Below, piece by piece: positions 42,683 to 52,790 of a stretch of 64,000 nucleotides of DNA. Every line of letters starts with the position of its first letter. Within the stretch, counting starts at the first letter, position 1. A program made the translations under genes and the position numbers. Below the pieces are notes generated by a model. It searched no databases, was not told where the DNA came from, and saw only the letters and a list, made by a program, of their open reading frames with translations. This DNA comes from an uncultured Methylotenera sp. (lineage in GTDB: Bacteria; Pseudomonadota; Gammaproteobacteria; Burkholderiales; Methylophilaceae): NCBI RefSeq assembly GCF_946479685.1, contig NZ_CAMLGS010000002.1, positions 1-64,000 on the forward strand, written 5' to 3'.

Positions 42683-43237
42683 ATGGTGTATGAAAAATCC
42701 ACGCGTGGTTTAAATGAGTTTGCCAGCAACCAACGCACATTGAGTGTGCGCGAACGTCAGGTATTGCTACTAGTGAATGGTGTGCGCAACCTGGACGATC
42801 TGAACAAGTTTTTTAAGCAAGAGCAACTGCTGGATACGATTAAAAAGCTGGAAACCGAGGGTTATATCCAACGCCAGCAGAGACTACAAGAGCAGCAAAT
42901 ATCCCCTGTTGGCACACATGTAGCTCCGGTAACAATCTCTTTACTGGAAGTAACAGACCAGACAGCACCAATCTGCCCGGTGAAACTAGCCACGGTAAAA
43001 AACATACTGATAGAAGCAACCGATGACTATCTAGGTATGATGGGTCGCAGCATTAAAACTAAAATCGAAAACTGCGAGAATGAAACCAGCTTAAGACAGT
43101 GCATCTCAAGCTGGCATATGGCAATGCGAGAATCTAAACTTGGGCGCGAATCTGCCAGTTTTTTAATGGAGCAGATACACCAAACCCTAGAGGGAAACAT
43201 CATAGAGACTACAGACAGCGTGCAACCCCAGCATTAA
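42683..43237 (+). CDS. Hypothetical protein with N-terminal winged-helix-like region
   Basis: 184 residues with no signal or membrane helix. The first 75 residues (LSVRERQVLLLVNGVRNLDD, then KKLETEGYIQRQQR) look like a winged-helix DNA-binding or protein-interaction domain of the kind seen in some proteobacterial regulators. A linker (85–110) leads to a helical C-terminal domain (about 110–175, LIEATDDYLGMMGRSIKTKI). I do not recognise a named family. The product may be a regulator, but no target is evident. Confidence 0.7.
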   Translation: MVYEKSTRGLNEFASNQRTLSVRERQVLLLVNGVRNLDDLNKFFKQEQLLDTIKKLETEGYIQRQQRLQEQQISPVGTHVAPVTISLLEVTDQTAPICPVKLATVKNILIEATDDYLGMMGRSIKTKIENCENETSLRQCISSWHMAMRESKLGRESASFLMEQIHQTLEGNIIETTDSVQPQH

Positions 43238-43276
43238 GCGCTGCGGTAACACACTGTGTATCAGACTTAGACTTAA

Positions 43277-43840
43277 TTAGGCGCTTTCAAACGCTTCACA
43301 CAATTGGCTGAGTAACTGACCAAAAATTGGCAATACGTCTTCCACGCCATGCGGGCTATCATCATCGGTACCAGCCACGACCAAGGCAATCACCAATTTA
43401 TCAACATTCTCTCTAAATTGTGTCCAGTGCTCAGCTTCTGCATCCGCTATTAGCTGAAACTTATTAAAACCAGACTCCACGATCTCAATCAACTCAGCAT
43501 CAGGCAACCCTGCGAACAGTGTTTTGGCAATGGTAATCTGTGCAGTTTGGAAATCCGGTTTAATCTCTTCTTGCACCAGCGGCGCAGTAAAGAAAGCATA
43601 GCTCAACAAGGCAAAGGTTTGGTACACGCTCAGCATGTCAAAATTGTCACTACGCTCAGCTAACGGTGAGCGATCAGCTGCTTGTATTGCCTTAAATGTC
43701 ACGTAACAGCTCAGGTAATCAGCTGCATTCAATGCATCGTATTCATCTAAATTGGTATTAGGTGCTTCGTCATCGCGATGCGTTGCCGCCAGGCATAGTG
43801 CATGCATGAGTTTTAAGCGTTGTGAATACGTCATTTCCAT
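43277..43840 (-). CDS. Hypothetical helical protein
   Basis: 187-residue soluble protein, mostly helical and acidic, without membrane helix, cysteine pairs or a recognisable motif. The start MEMTYSQRLKLMHALCLAAT has GGAC a few bases upstream. It is convergent with the gene at 42683–43237 and lies downstream of the ABC-F gene on the same strand with a 75-bp gap, so it may be transcribed with it. No family recognised. Confidence 0.65.
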   Translation of the reverse strand: MEMTYSQRLKLMHALCLAATHRDDEAPNTNLDEYDALNAADYLSCYVTFKAIQAADRSPLAERSDNFDMLSVYQTFALLSYAFFTAPLVQEEIKPDFQTAQITIAKTLFAGLPDAELIEIVESGFNKFQLIADAEAEHWTQFRENVDKLVIALVVAGTDDDSPHGVEDVLPIFGQLLSQLCEAFESA

Positions 43841-43915
43841 GTGGTGTCCTTAATCATCTTAAACAAAATAAACTGCCATTATTGCTGAATACTTATAGCC
43901 TTATACTTGCAGCCT

Positions 43916-45820
43916 TTAATCTAGCGCTGGTATTGCCTCTAGCATTTCATGCAACTCCAACCAGCGCTCTTCTGCTGTTTCTAACTGCTGGGTTAAAGTC
44001 GCCTGCGTTTTCAACAGGGTTTGCAACGCGGATTTATCCGCATTGGTATAGAGCTCAGTATCATTCAACTGCTCGTCACAAACTTTTTTATCGGTTTGCC
44101 ACTGTGCCATATTGCGCTCAATTTGCTCAAGCTCTTTCAGCAACGGGCGGCGCTCCGCGATTCTGGCCTGTCTATCGGCCTTGTTCTGCGCACGGTCATT
44201 TTTAGTAGGCTTATCTGCGGCAACCGCTTGCGTCGCTTGCTTTTCTTTTAAGCGCTGCTCATTCAGCCACTGGCTGTAATCCTCTAAATCGCCATCAAAT
44301 GGCGCTGCCTTACCATCTGCCACCAACACAAACTCATCGCATGTTGCACGCAACAAGGCGCGGTCATGCGATACCAGTATCACGCCGCCTTCAAAGTCCT
44401 GCAAAGCCAGCGTCAGCGCATGGCGCATTTCCAAATCTAAATGGTTGGTCGGTTCATCCAGCAATAGCAGATTCGGGCGAGTCCAAATCAACAATGCTAA
44501 TGCCAGGCGCGATTTCTCCCCGCCGGAAAAATTAGCGCAAGGCGACCTTGCCATATCGCCTTTAAAGTCAAAGCCACCTAAATAATTCAGGTGTTCCTGC
44601 TCACGTGTGAGCGGGTCTAGCTTCATCATGTGCTGCAATGGTGACTCGTCCGGGCGCAACTGCTCCAGTTGGTGCTGTGCAAAATAGCCAATATTGAGGT
44701 CTTTTCCCTCTACGCGTTTACCGCTTAATGGCGCCAGTTCATGCGCCAATAATTTAATCAGCGTGGTTTTACCTGCACCATTTTTACCAAGCAAGCCAAT
44801 ACGCTCGCCCGGCCTGATGGCTAATTCAATGTTTCTAATCAAAGACTTATCGTGATAACCCACGCTCATACCGTCCAACACCAGTAGCGGGTCTGGGGCG
44901 GCGATAGGCGCTCTAAACTCAAAGCCAAACTGTGAGTCCACATGCGCAGCAGAAATCATCTCCATGCGTTCCAGTGCCTTAATGCGGCTTTGTGCCTGGC
45001 GTGCTTTGGTGGCCTGTACCCGGAAGCGGTCAATGTAGCTTTGCAAGTGGGCCACTTTACGCTGCTGCTTTTCAAACATGGCTTGCTGCAATGCCAGTTT
45101 CTCAGCACGTTGTCGCTCAAAATCAGAGTAGCCGCCACGGTACAAGGTTAGCGTTTGCTGCTCAATATGCGCAATGTGGTTCACAATCGCGTCTAAAAAG
45201 TCCCTATCGTGCGAAATCAGCAACAAAGTACCGCGGTAACTCTGCAGCCAGCCTTCCAGCCAAATCACAGCATCCAGATCCAAATGGTTGGTCGGTTCAT
45301 CCAGTAATAACAAATCTGAACGACACATCAAAGCGCGCGCTAAATTTAAACGTACGCGCCAACCACCAGAAAATGTAGAAACAGCCTGCTGCAAAGCAGC
45401 TTGGCTAAAACCTAAGCCGTTGAGTAGCTCCGCAGCACGTGCTTTTGCGCTGTAGCCCTCAATATCGGTAAGGCGTTGGTGCAGTTCGGCAATCAGTTCG
45501 CCTTGATGGTTAGCCTCGGCCGCAACCAAAGCCGCTTCAATTTCACGCAATTCGACATCGCCATCCAGCACAAACTCAATCGCCGGCATGGCTAGTGCTG
45601 GGGTTTCCTGCGCCACATGCGCCACTACCCAGCTTGCAGGCATTTCCAAATCGCCCTGCTCAGGATGCACCTCGCCACGCAGCATGGCAAATAAAGAGGA
45701 TTTACCGGCACCATTGGCACCGGTTAAACCCACTTTATGCCCAGGATGCAACTGCATGGATGCGCCCTGCACTAAAATTTTAAGGCCGCGTGTTAATGTA
45801 AGTTGTTTAAATTGAATCAA
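43916..45820 (-). CDS. ABC-F family ATPase (YheS-like)
   Basis: 634-residue ribosome-associated ABC-F protein with two nucleotide-binding domains and no membrane part. Walker A motifs are GANGAGKSS (about 34–42) and GKNGAGKTT (about 344); the signature sequences are FSGGWRVRLNLARAL and FSGGEKSRLALALL. Both Walker B motifs are LLLLDEPTNHLDL. The linker between the domains is the arm typical of YheS, and a charged C-terminal extension (about 520–634) is likely a coiled coil. ABC-F members act in translation, rescuing or protecting ribosomes. Confidence 0.93.
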   Translation of the reverse strand: MIQFKQLTLTRGLKILVQGASMQLHPGHKVGLTGANGAGKSSLFAMLRGEVHPEQGDLEMPASWVVAHVAQETPALAMPAIEFVLDGDVELREIEAALVAAEANHQGELIAELHQRLTDIEGYSAKARAAELLNGLGFSQAALQQAVSTFSGGWRVRLNLARALMCRSDLLLLDEPTNHLDLDAVIWLEGWLQSYRGTLLLISHDRDFLDAIVNHIAHIEQQTLTLYRGGYSDFERQRAEKLALQQAMFEKQQRKVAHLQSYIDRFRVQATKARQAQSRIKALERMEMISAAHVDSQFGFEFRAPIAAPDPLLVLDGMSVGYHDKSLIRNIELAIRPGERIGLLGKNGAGKTTLIKLLAHELAPLSGKRVEGKDLNIGYFAQHQLEQLRPDESPLQHMMKLDPLTREQEHLNYLGGFDFKGDMARSPCANFSGGEKSRLALALLIWTRPNLLLLDEPTNHLDLEMRHALTLALQDFEGGVILVSHDRALLRATCDEFVLVADGKAAPFDGDLEDYSQWLNEQRLKEKQATQAVAADKPTKNDRAQNKADRQARIAERRPLLKELEQIERNMAQWQTDKKVCDEQLNDTELYTNADKSALQTLLKTQATLTQQLETAEERWLELHEMLEAIPALD

Positions 45821-46090
45821 GTGATAACCGTATTGAATTAAATTGGGCCAAGCTGGTCAACGTGCAGTTGGCGTGTTGCCAATGGGCCGCAAAACATGCA
45901 CACGCATGGTAGCTAACCCACTAAATCCGTTATTCTAAATGATTAACGCACATAGTCTTAAATACTCTTTTACTTTTAGGCCGTATTTATAAAAATTTAC
46001 TTAGTTTTACCAATGCATGACTCTGAATATCCACCAATATTCTAGTAAAATGCTTGGTCTGAATAATTCACAATAAAACCCACATAATCA

Positions 46091-49000
46091 ATGGTTAAAA
46101 AATCTCTACTTTGGGTTTATCGCGCGCTACTCTGGCTGCTTGGCATTTCAGCGATTATCGTGCTGGTCATCGCGCTCGCCATTCATTTCTGGCTGATGCC
46201 AAACATTGGCGACCACAAAGACCAAATCGCCAATTTCGCTAGCCAATCTGCCAAGCAAAAAATCACCATTGGCGATATTCAAGCCAACTGGCAAGGCATC
46301 AACCCACATCTGCAGCTCAGCAATGTTGACCTATTCGACGCACAAGACCGTATTGCCCTGCAGTTAAAAACCATTGACGTACACCTCTCATGGCTAAGCG
46401 TGCCTTTACTCGAGCCACATTTGGCAGAACTAGTGATTCGCGACCCCGCGCTCACCGTACGCCGCACCACCAATGGTGAAATCTTTGTGGCAGGTATCAG
46501 CATGGCTGGCGAGTCCAACCCGGATTTGGCCAACTGGCTACTCAGGCAGAATAAATTAGCCATTACCAATGCAAAAGTGCTGTGGCTGGACGAGTTACGT
46601 CACGCACCAGAACTTAGCATAAACCGACTGAATGTAGAGGTACTAAGCCCACCGTGGAGAAGCTTAGTCAGAAACCACAGTTTTACAGTAAGCGCACTCC
46701 CCTCCACTGGCAGCCGTTACCCGCTGCTAATCACCGGCAGCTTATATGGCAACGATGTACGCCAAACGCAAAACTGGCATGGCACTCTGCACGTACAGCT
46801 TAAAAATGCTGACTTAGCTGCCTACAAAACCTGGGTAGACTACCCAGCCGACCTGAAATCTGGCATCGGCAGTACCAATGTAGTGATTGATTTCTCACAC
46901 CATCAGGTGCAATCCATCAACAGCCATGTGGCTTTAGCCAACATTCAGCTACAAACCAAACCTCACCTTGCACCACTGGTACTAGACAAACTATCTGGCA
47001 ATTTTGTTTGGAAAAACCTCAGCAAAAACTCACTGTTAGGCGCATTATCCATGTCTGGCACTAGCCAGCCTGAAGCCCAATTTGGCCAATCCATCAGTGT
47101 AACTGAGCTTAATGCCAGCGCACTTAACGGCCTCAACCTGAAAGACGTAAAAGCCAATTACACACAAACTGTAGATGGCAAACAAGACCTTAGCTTAGCC
47201 ATGCCCAACTTAAGCCTGGCTAATATTCAAGCCAGCCTGTCGCAATTACCGTTACCTGAGCAACTCGTTACACCAATCAGCGCGATAAATCCGCAGGGTG
47301 AGTTAAAAGACCTGAATGTGGTGTGGCAGGCACAAAACAACAAGACCTCAAGCTATCAGGTGACAACCAAATTTAGTCATCTAACCACCAGCGCGTACCA
47401 GCATATCCCAGGCTTTAGTAATTTGTCCGGCGAGCTTAAGGCTAATCAAAAATCAGGTTCGTTATTACTCGACAGTCAACAAGCGCACGTGGATGCAAAA
47501 GACACATTACGCTGGCCTATCCCTTTTGATACGTTAGAGGGGAAAATCTCATGGGATATCAACCCTAATAACACCAAAATCAATGTGAATGCATTGACCA
47601 TGAGCAGCCCCCATTTGTCTGGCACATTGAATGCCAGCTATCTCATGGATGGCAAAAAAGGCGGCTATTTAGACTTAAACGGTAAATTCGATAACGGCAA
47701 TGCTAAATTCGCCAAGTTTTACTACCCGACCATGCTGGGTGAGACCACCATCAACTGGCTGGATACTTCTATCTTAGAAGGTAAAGCTAACGATATTAAC
47801 GTCATGGTAAAAGGCAGATTGGCAGACTTCCCGTTTGTGGACAATAAAAACCACCTAGACCCCAAACTAGGCATATTCCGCGTCACAGCGAAGGTGAGCG
47901 ACGCACTGTTAGAGTACGGTACAGATTGGCCGGTGATTGAAAAGCTAGGCCTAGATTTGCTGTTTGAAGGCAACCGCATGGAGCTTAACGCGCATAGCGG
48001 GCATATATTCGGCAATCAAATCATTAAGAACAAAACCACTATCGCACAACTGGATGCTGACTACCCTATTCTCAATGTGCAATCCGAGCTGCAGGGCCCA
48101 GTGAGTGAAGGCATTGTGTTTGTAAACAAAAGCCCGGTACACACGCTGACCGAAGGCTTTACCGACACGCTTAAAACCGGCGGTATCGGCAAACTTGGTT
48201 TAGGCTTAAGCATCCCGCTAGCTGACGTAGATGCATCCAAATACAAAGGCATTTACCAAATCACCAACGGCAAGATGGAAAGCGAAGATATTCCAACCTT
48301 GACACAAATTAACGGCAACTTGGAGTTCACAGAAGCCAGCCTGAGCGCTAAAAACATTAAAGCCTATGCATTCGGCTCCCCTGTTGCCTTTAACTTAAGC
48401 TCAGGCAAGGACAAATCCGTACGGGTACAGGTAAAAGGCAAGCTCAGTGACAGCAGCGTCAAACAGATGCTAAAAGACCAGTCGCTGGCAAAAGCGAGCG
48501 ACTACATCAGCGGTGGCGCGGAGTGGCTTGGCGACATACTGATTCAAAAACCACGCATCAGCATTGCCATACGCTCTGACTTAGTTGGCATTGCCTCAGC
48601 CTTGCCAGTACCGTTCGATAAAAATGCAGAGCAGCCGCTCAGCTTACGTGTCGACAAAAAGATTGACGCAAACAGCAGCAATCTTTTCATCAATATTGGC
48701 AATAAAGCTGGCGCAAAAATCACGAGTATTTTAAAAGATGGCAAATTCGAGATTAATAATGCCAATATCCAGCTCGGCGGAGACATTAAGGTAGAGCCTG
48801 CAGCAAGCAATGATTCTGCTAGATCAAGCGGCATTGCGATCAATGGCAATTTAGACTACCTGAACGCAGATGCATGGCGTTTTGTTGCGAAGAACCTGAC
48901 AGATCCGTCTAATCAATCGGTAAAGTTACCTATTCAAAAAGTAGCCGTCACCATTAAAGCGCTCGATATTTTCAACCGACGCATCAACCAGGTAAATATT

Positions 49001-50044
49001 ACTGAACTCAATACCGAGGATAACTTACGCCTCACACTGCAAAGTAAAGAGATTACAGGCAACTTGCAGTGGATAGACCATAAAAATGGCAAGCTGATTG
49101 CACGCTTGAGTAACTTTACCATCCCGGAAAACGCGCCTGATCAAATCTCAGCAGCGCCCAGCACAACGGATAATAAAGCCTTAAAACAATTTACCAAGTT
49201 AGCACAAGACTACCCTGCGCTCGATATTACTGCGGATAACTTTGTGTTTCAGAAGAAAAATCTGGGTAGTCTGGAGTTGATTGCCTACCCTGAGAATGAC
49301 AACTGGGATATCCAGAAAATCAAATTCAGTACGCCAGAAGGCACTATCAATGCAGAAGGGCAATGGAACAACTGGGTAAGAAACGCCAACACCTCTCTAA
49401 ATGTTCGCTGGGACATTAAGGACCTAGGGCAAACGCTGGCGCGACTAGGCTATGCAGATACAATCATGGAGGGCGAAGGCAAGCTTACCGGGCAACTACG
49501 CTGGCCTGGCAGCCCACACCAGTTTGATACCACGCGCTTGAGCGGTGAGCTCAAATTTGATGTTCGTAAAGGCCAGATTCTGCAAGTGCAGCCTGGCGTA
49601 GGACGCTTGCTAGGCTTACTCAGCTTGCAAAGTTTACCAAGACGCCTGACCCTGGATTTTAGAGACTTATTCAGCAATGGCTTTGCTTTTGACAAAATCA
49701 ATGCAACCGTTAAAATTGACCAGGGCACCATGCGCAGCGACAACTTTAAAATGGCTGGCCCAGCGGCAGATGTGCGCATTAAAGGTGAAATCAGCATTCC
49801 TAAAGAAACGCAGCATCTTTTTGTTAACGTTTCGCCGAGGATTAGTGATAGCATTTCGCTTGCTGCATTGGCTGGCGGGCCATTAGTCGGGGCCGTAGCA
49901 TTTTTGGCCCAGAAGGTGTTAAAAGACCCTTTAAATAAAATTGCATCAACTGATTACGAAATCATCGGGAATTGGGATAACCCGCAGGAAGTAAAACCTG
50001 AAGATGACTCGAAAAAGAATCAGAGCAATCCGCTTATTAATTAG
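46091..50044 (+). CDS. yhdP: YhdP-family AsmA-like membrane protein
   Basis: 1317-residue protein with one N-terminal membrane helix (about 11–33) and a very long periplasmic region that in relatives forms a repeating beta-groove bridging the envelope and helps move phospholipid to the outer membrane. The N-terminal DUF3971 region includes IGDIQANWQGINPHLQLSNV and the C-terminal AsmA-like part includes LKFDVRKGQILQVQPGVGRL and LLSLQSLPRRLTLDFRDLFS. It is followed by nit and tldD, a gene order conserved in many betaproteobacteria. Confidence 0.93.
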   Translation: MVKKSLLWVYRALLWLLGISAIIVLVIALAIHFWLMPNIGDHKDQIANFASQSAKQKITIGDIQANWQGINPHLQLSNVDLFDAQDRIALQLKTIDVHLSWLSVPLLEPHLAELVIRDPALTVRRTTNGEIFVAGISMAGESNPDLANWLLRQNKLAITNAKVLWLDELRHAPELSINRLNVEVLSPPWRSLVRNHSFTVSALPSTGSRYPLLITGSLYGNDVRQTQNWHGTLHVQLKNADLAAYKTWVDYPADLKSGIGSTNVVIDFSHHQVQSINSHVALANIQLQTKPHLAPLVLDKLSGNFVWKNLSKNSLLGALSMSGTSQPEAQFGQSISVTELNASALNGLNLKDVKANYTQTVDGKQDLSLAMPNLSLANIQASLSQLPLPEQLVTPISAINPQGELKDLNVVWQAQNNKTSSYQVTTKFSHLTTSAYQHIPGFSNLSGELKANQKSGSLLLDSQQAHVDAKDTLRWPIPFDTLEGKISWDINPNNTKINVNALTMSSPHLSGTLNASYLMDGKKGGYLDLNGKFDNGNAKFAKFYYPTMLGETTINWLDTSILEGKANDINVMVKGRLADFPFVDNKNHLDPKLGIFRVTAKVSDALLEYGTDWPVIEKLGLDLLFEGNRMELNAHSGHIFGNQIIKNKTTIAQLDADYPILNVQSELQGPVSEGIVFVNKSPVHTLTEGFTDTLKTGGIGKLGLGLSIPLADVDASKYKGIYQITNGKMESEDIPTLTQINGNLEFTEASLSAKNIKAYAFGSPVAFNLSSGKDKSVRVQVKGKLSDSSVKQMLKDQSLAKASDYISGGAEWLGDILIQKPRISIAIRSDLVGIASALPVPFDKNAEQPLSLRVDKKIDANSSNLFINIGNKAGAKITSILKDGKFEINNANIQLGGDIKVEPAASNDSARSSGIAINGNLDYLNADAWRFVAKNLTDPSNQSVKLPIQKVAVTIKALDIFNRRINQVNITELNTEDNLRLTLQSKEITGNLQWIDHKNGKLIARLSNFTIPENAPDQISAAPSTTDNKALKQFTKLAQDYPALDITADNFVFQKKNLGSLELIAYPENDNWDIQKIKFSTPEGTINAEGQWNNWVRNANTSLNVRWDIKDLGQTLARLGYADTIMEGEGKLTGQLRWPGSPHQFDTTRLSGELKFDVRKGQILQVQPGVGRLLGLLSLQSLPRRLTLDFRDLFSNGFAFDKINATVKIDQGTMRSDNFKMAGPAADVRIKGEISIPKETQHLFVNVSPRISDSISLAALAGGPLVGAVAFLAQKVLKDPLNKIASTDYEIIGNWDNPQEVKPEDDSKKNQSNPLIN

Positions 50045-50105
50045 TGAATAAAAAACAGGCCAAGATATTGGCTTTAAGAATAATTTAAAACTACTTGGAT
50101 ATTAC

Positions 50106-50987
50106 ATGGCTATCACCTCTCGCGTTACCACAACCAAAGCAAAACTCAGCAGCCAAAATACAGCCAAAGGCATTATCAAAATGGCAGCGATTCAGATGGC
50201 ATCTGGCCCCCATGTCAGCGCCAACCTGAGTGAAGCCGAGCGCCTGATTGAAATTGCCGCCAACCAAGGTGCCAAATTAATTGTACTGCCTGAGTACTTT
50301 GCCATCATGGGCTTAAAAGAGTCTGACAAAGTGACCGCACGCGAAGAGGAAGGCAAAGGCCCGATTCAAGACTTTTTAAGTAAAACTGCTAAAAAACATA
50401 AAATCTGGTTGATTGGCGGCTCTGTACCTTTGGTCTGTAACGTGCCAAATAAAGTACGTAATAGTTGCTTGGTGTATGACGATAAAGGCAAGCAAGTTGC
50501 GCGCTACGATAAAATCCATCTGTTTGGCTTAAAGCTGGGCAACGAGCATTACACTGAAGAAAAAACCATAGAGGCTGGCGATACGGTCAAAGTGATAGAC
50601 AGCCCATTTGGCAAAATTGGCTTATCCATCTGCTACGACTTGCGCTTCCCTGAACTATATAGAGCTATGGGTGAAGTAAACATTATTGTGGTGCCCTCTG
50701 CGTTTACCGACACCACAGGTAAAGCCCACTGGGAAAGCCTGATCCGCGCACGTGCAATTGAAAACTTAAGCTACGTGATTGCGCCGGCACAAGGTGGCTA
50801 CCATATTTCAGGGCGTGAAACCCACGGTAACAGTATGATTGTAGACCCTTGGGGCGTAGTGCTAGATCGCTTACCGCGTGGTTCAGGTGTAGTGATGGCA
50901 ACCATGAACCCAACCTATCAGGAAAGCTTAAGAAAAAGTTTACCTGCATTGAAACATCGCACCATTAAGGTTGTCGGACAAGCATAA
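50106..50987 (+). CDS. Nitrilase-superfamily amidohydrolase (Nit1-like)
   Basis: Carbon–nitrogen hydrolase of 293 residues, with the catalytic triad Glu63 (VLPEYFA), Lys136 (RYDKIHLF) and Cys176 (SICYDLRFPELYR). Sequence and gene neighbourhood point to the Nit1 branch, which hydrolyses deaminated glutathione in metabolite repair. The first 25 residues extend before the usual MAAIQMASG start at 50181, which also has a reasonable AAAGG site, so the true start may be there. It lies 60 bp after yhdP. Confidence 0.93.
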   Translation: MAITSRVTTTKAKLSSQNTAKGIIKMAAIQMASGPHVSANLSEAERLIEIAANQGAKLIVLPEYFAIMGLKESDKVTAREEEGKGPIQDFLSKTAKKHKIWLIGGSVPLVCNVPNKVRNSCLVYDDKGKQVARYDKIHLFGLKLGNEHYTEEKTIEAGDTVKVIDSPFGKIGLSICYDLRFPELYRAMGEVNIIVVPSAFTDTTGKAHWESLIRARAIENLSYVIAPAQGGYHISGRETHGNSMIVDPWGVVLDRLPRGSGVVMATMNPTYQESLRKSLPALKHRTIKVVGQA

Positions 50988-51057
50988 CGCTAACGCAGCT
51001 GAACTGACCGCTGCATTGGTAAGCGGTACACAGGCAAGCTAGACTGCAATAATTAAG

Positions 51058-51101
51058 CACCACACAGCACCTGCCCTGCTCGGGGTAGAGGTTGTGTGGT
51101 G
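51058..51101 (+). terminator. Hairpin after the nitrilase gene
   Basis: CACCACACA / TGTGTGGTG, a perfect 9-bp stem with further pairing possible inside the 26-nt loop (ACCT/AGGT). About 70 bases after the stop, so it could end the yhdP–nit transcript. No T-run is seen. Confidence 0.5.
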
Positions 51102-51220
51102 TATACGCATTAGCGGTATAATTCTAAGACGTTGATTTAACCTGAAACGCTCACTGCCATCAGTGCCCAGTTTGCAATAAGATCCAAGCACTTACCCGAA
51201 TTCTTTTTGAAAAGTAACCC

Positions 51221-52696
51221 ATGAAAACGCAAGAACCAAACACTAACGCCCAGCCTATTAAAGGTTCGCATTTTGATGCCGCAACAGAGGCGTTGCTTGC
51301 ACCAGCCAACCTGGATGTAGCGAAGCTGCAAAACGTGCTCGCCGATATGATGTCGCATCAAATCGACTATGCCGACCTGTACTTTCAATATAGCCGCAGC
51401 GAAAGCTGGGGGCTGGAAGAAGGCCAGGTTAAATCGGGCAACTTTTCCATAGATCAAGGCGTGGGTGTGCGTGCGGTGAGTGGTGAAAAAACCGCTTTTG
51501 CCTACTCGGATGATATTAATCTGAAAGCGCTGCTGGAAGCCGCCAAAGCCACTAAATCCATCTCCAGTTTAGGTAATGAGCAAACTGCCAGCGCCATTAT
51601 TAAGCCGCAAGCGCCACAGTTATATTTACCGCACGACCCGATTGCATCACTCTCTGCCGATGCGAAAGTAAAATTATTAGAGCATTTAGAATCCATCGCA
51701 AGAAAACTAGACCCGCGTATTACACAAGTGACAGCATCTATTGCCGGTGAATATGAGGTAGTGATGGTCGCGCGCCATGATGGCGTGATGGCCGCAGATA
51801 TTCGCCCTTTAGTACGCGTAGGCATTAACGTGATTGCGGAAAGCAATGGCCGTCGCGAGCAAGGCTCTGCAGGGGGCGGCGGCCGTTTTGATTACAGCTA
51901 TTTCACTGATGAAGTGTTGCATGAATACGCCAAAAAAGCTGTGCATCAAGCCATTGTAAACTTAGATGCACGCCCGGCTCCGGCTGGCAGTATGACTGTA
52001 GTGTTAGGTGCAGGCTGGCCTGGTATTTTGCTGCATGAGGCGATTGGTCACGGTTTGGAAGGCGACTTTAACCGCAAAGGCAGTTCTGCATTCAGCAATA
52101 TGATAGGGCAGCAGGTAGCGGCAAAAGGTATCACTATTGTGGATGATGGCACCATTGCCGACCGCCGCGGTTCGCTTAGTGTGGACGATGAAGGCAACCC
52201 AACCAACAAAACCGTTTTGATTGAAGACGGCATACTACGTGGCTATATCCAAGATACACTGAACGCGCGCCTGATGAATATGCCGCTAACCGGCAATGCA
52301 CGCCGCGAAAGCTATGCTCATGTGCCTATGCCACGCATGACCAACACCTACATGCTCAATGGCACCATGCCACCGGAAGAAATCATCAAGTCCGTGAAAA
52401 AAGGCTTGTATGCGGCCAATTTCGGCGGCGGCCAGGTGGACATCACCAGCGGCAAGTTTGTATTTAGTGCCGCAGAAGCCTATATGATTGAAGACGGTAA
52501 GATCACCTACCCGGTGAAAGGTGCAACCCTGATAGGCAATGGCCCAGAAGTGCTCAAAAGAGTATCCATGATAGGCAACGACATGGCGCTGGATTCAGGC
52601 GTAGGCACTTGCGGCAAAGAGGGGCAAAGTGTACCGGTTGGTGTTGGGCAGCCAACCCTAAAAATTGATGGTTTGACAGTAGGCGGCACAGCTTAA
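51221..52696 (+). CDS. tldD: Metalloprotease TldD
   Basis: 491-residue cytoplasmic zinc protease subunit which, with TldE/PmbA, trims microcin-like peptides and degrades the CcdA antitoxin in E. coli. The metal-binding HExxxH motif is HEAIGH at 272–277, and the C-terminal metal Cys is in GVGTCGKEGQSVPVGVGQPT. The RRESYAHVPMPRMTNTYM segment is a family hallmark. The partner PmbA is not in the window. Confidence 0.96.
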   Translation: MKTQEPNTNAQPIKGSHFDAATEALLAPANLDVAKLQNVLADMMSHQIDYADLYFQYSRSESWGLEEGQVKSGNFSIDQGVGVRAVSGEKTAFAYSDDINLKALLEAAKATKSISSLGNEQTASAIIKPQAPQLYLPHDPIASLSADAKVKLLEHLESIARKLDPRITQVTASIAGEYEVVMVARHDGVMAADIRPLVRVGINVIAESNGRREQGSAGGGGRFDYSYFTDEVLHEYAKKAVHQAIVNLDARPAPAGSMTVVLGAGWPGILLHEAIGHGLEGDFNRKGSSAFSNMIGQQVAAKGITIVDDGTIADRRGSLSVDDEGNPTNKTVLIEDGILRGYIQDTLNARLMNMPLTGNARRESYAHVPMPRMTNTYMLNGTMPPEEIIKSVKKGLYAANFGGGQVDITSGKFVFSAAEAYMIEDGKITYPVKGATLIGNGPEVLKRVSMIGNDMALDSGVGTCGKEGQSVPVGVGQPTLKIDGLTVGGTA

Positions 52697-52790
52697 ATTA
52701 ACGCCGCTAAATTAACGCAGAATTTATAACGGCGAGTACCTAACAGCCGTTATAATCTGCCTTTTTTCATCGCAATACAATCATAAGCAC

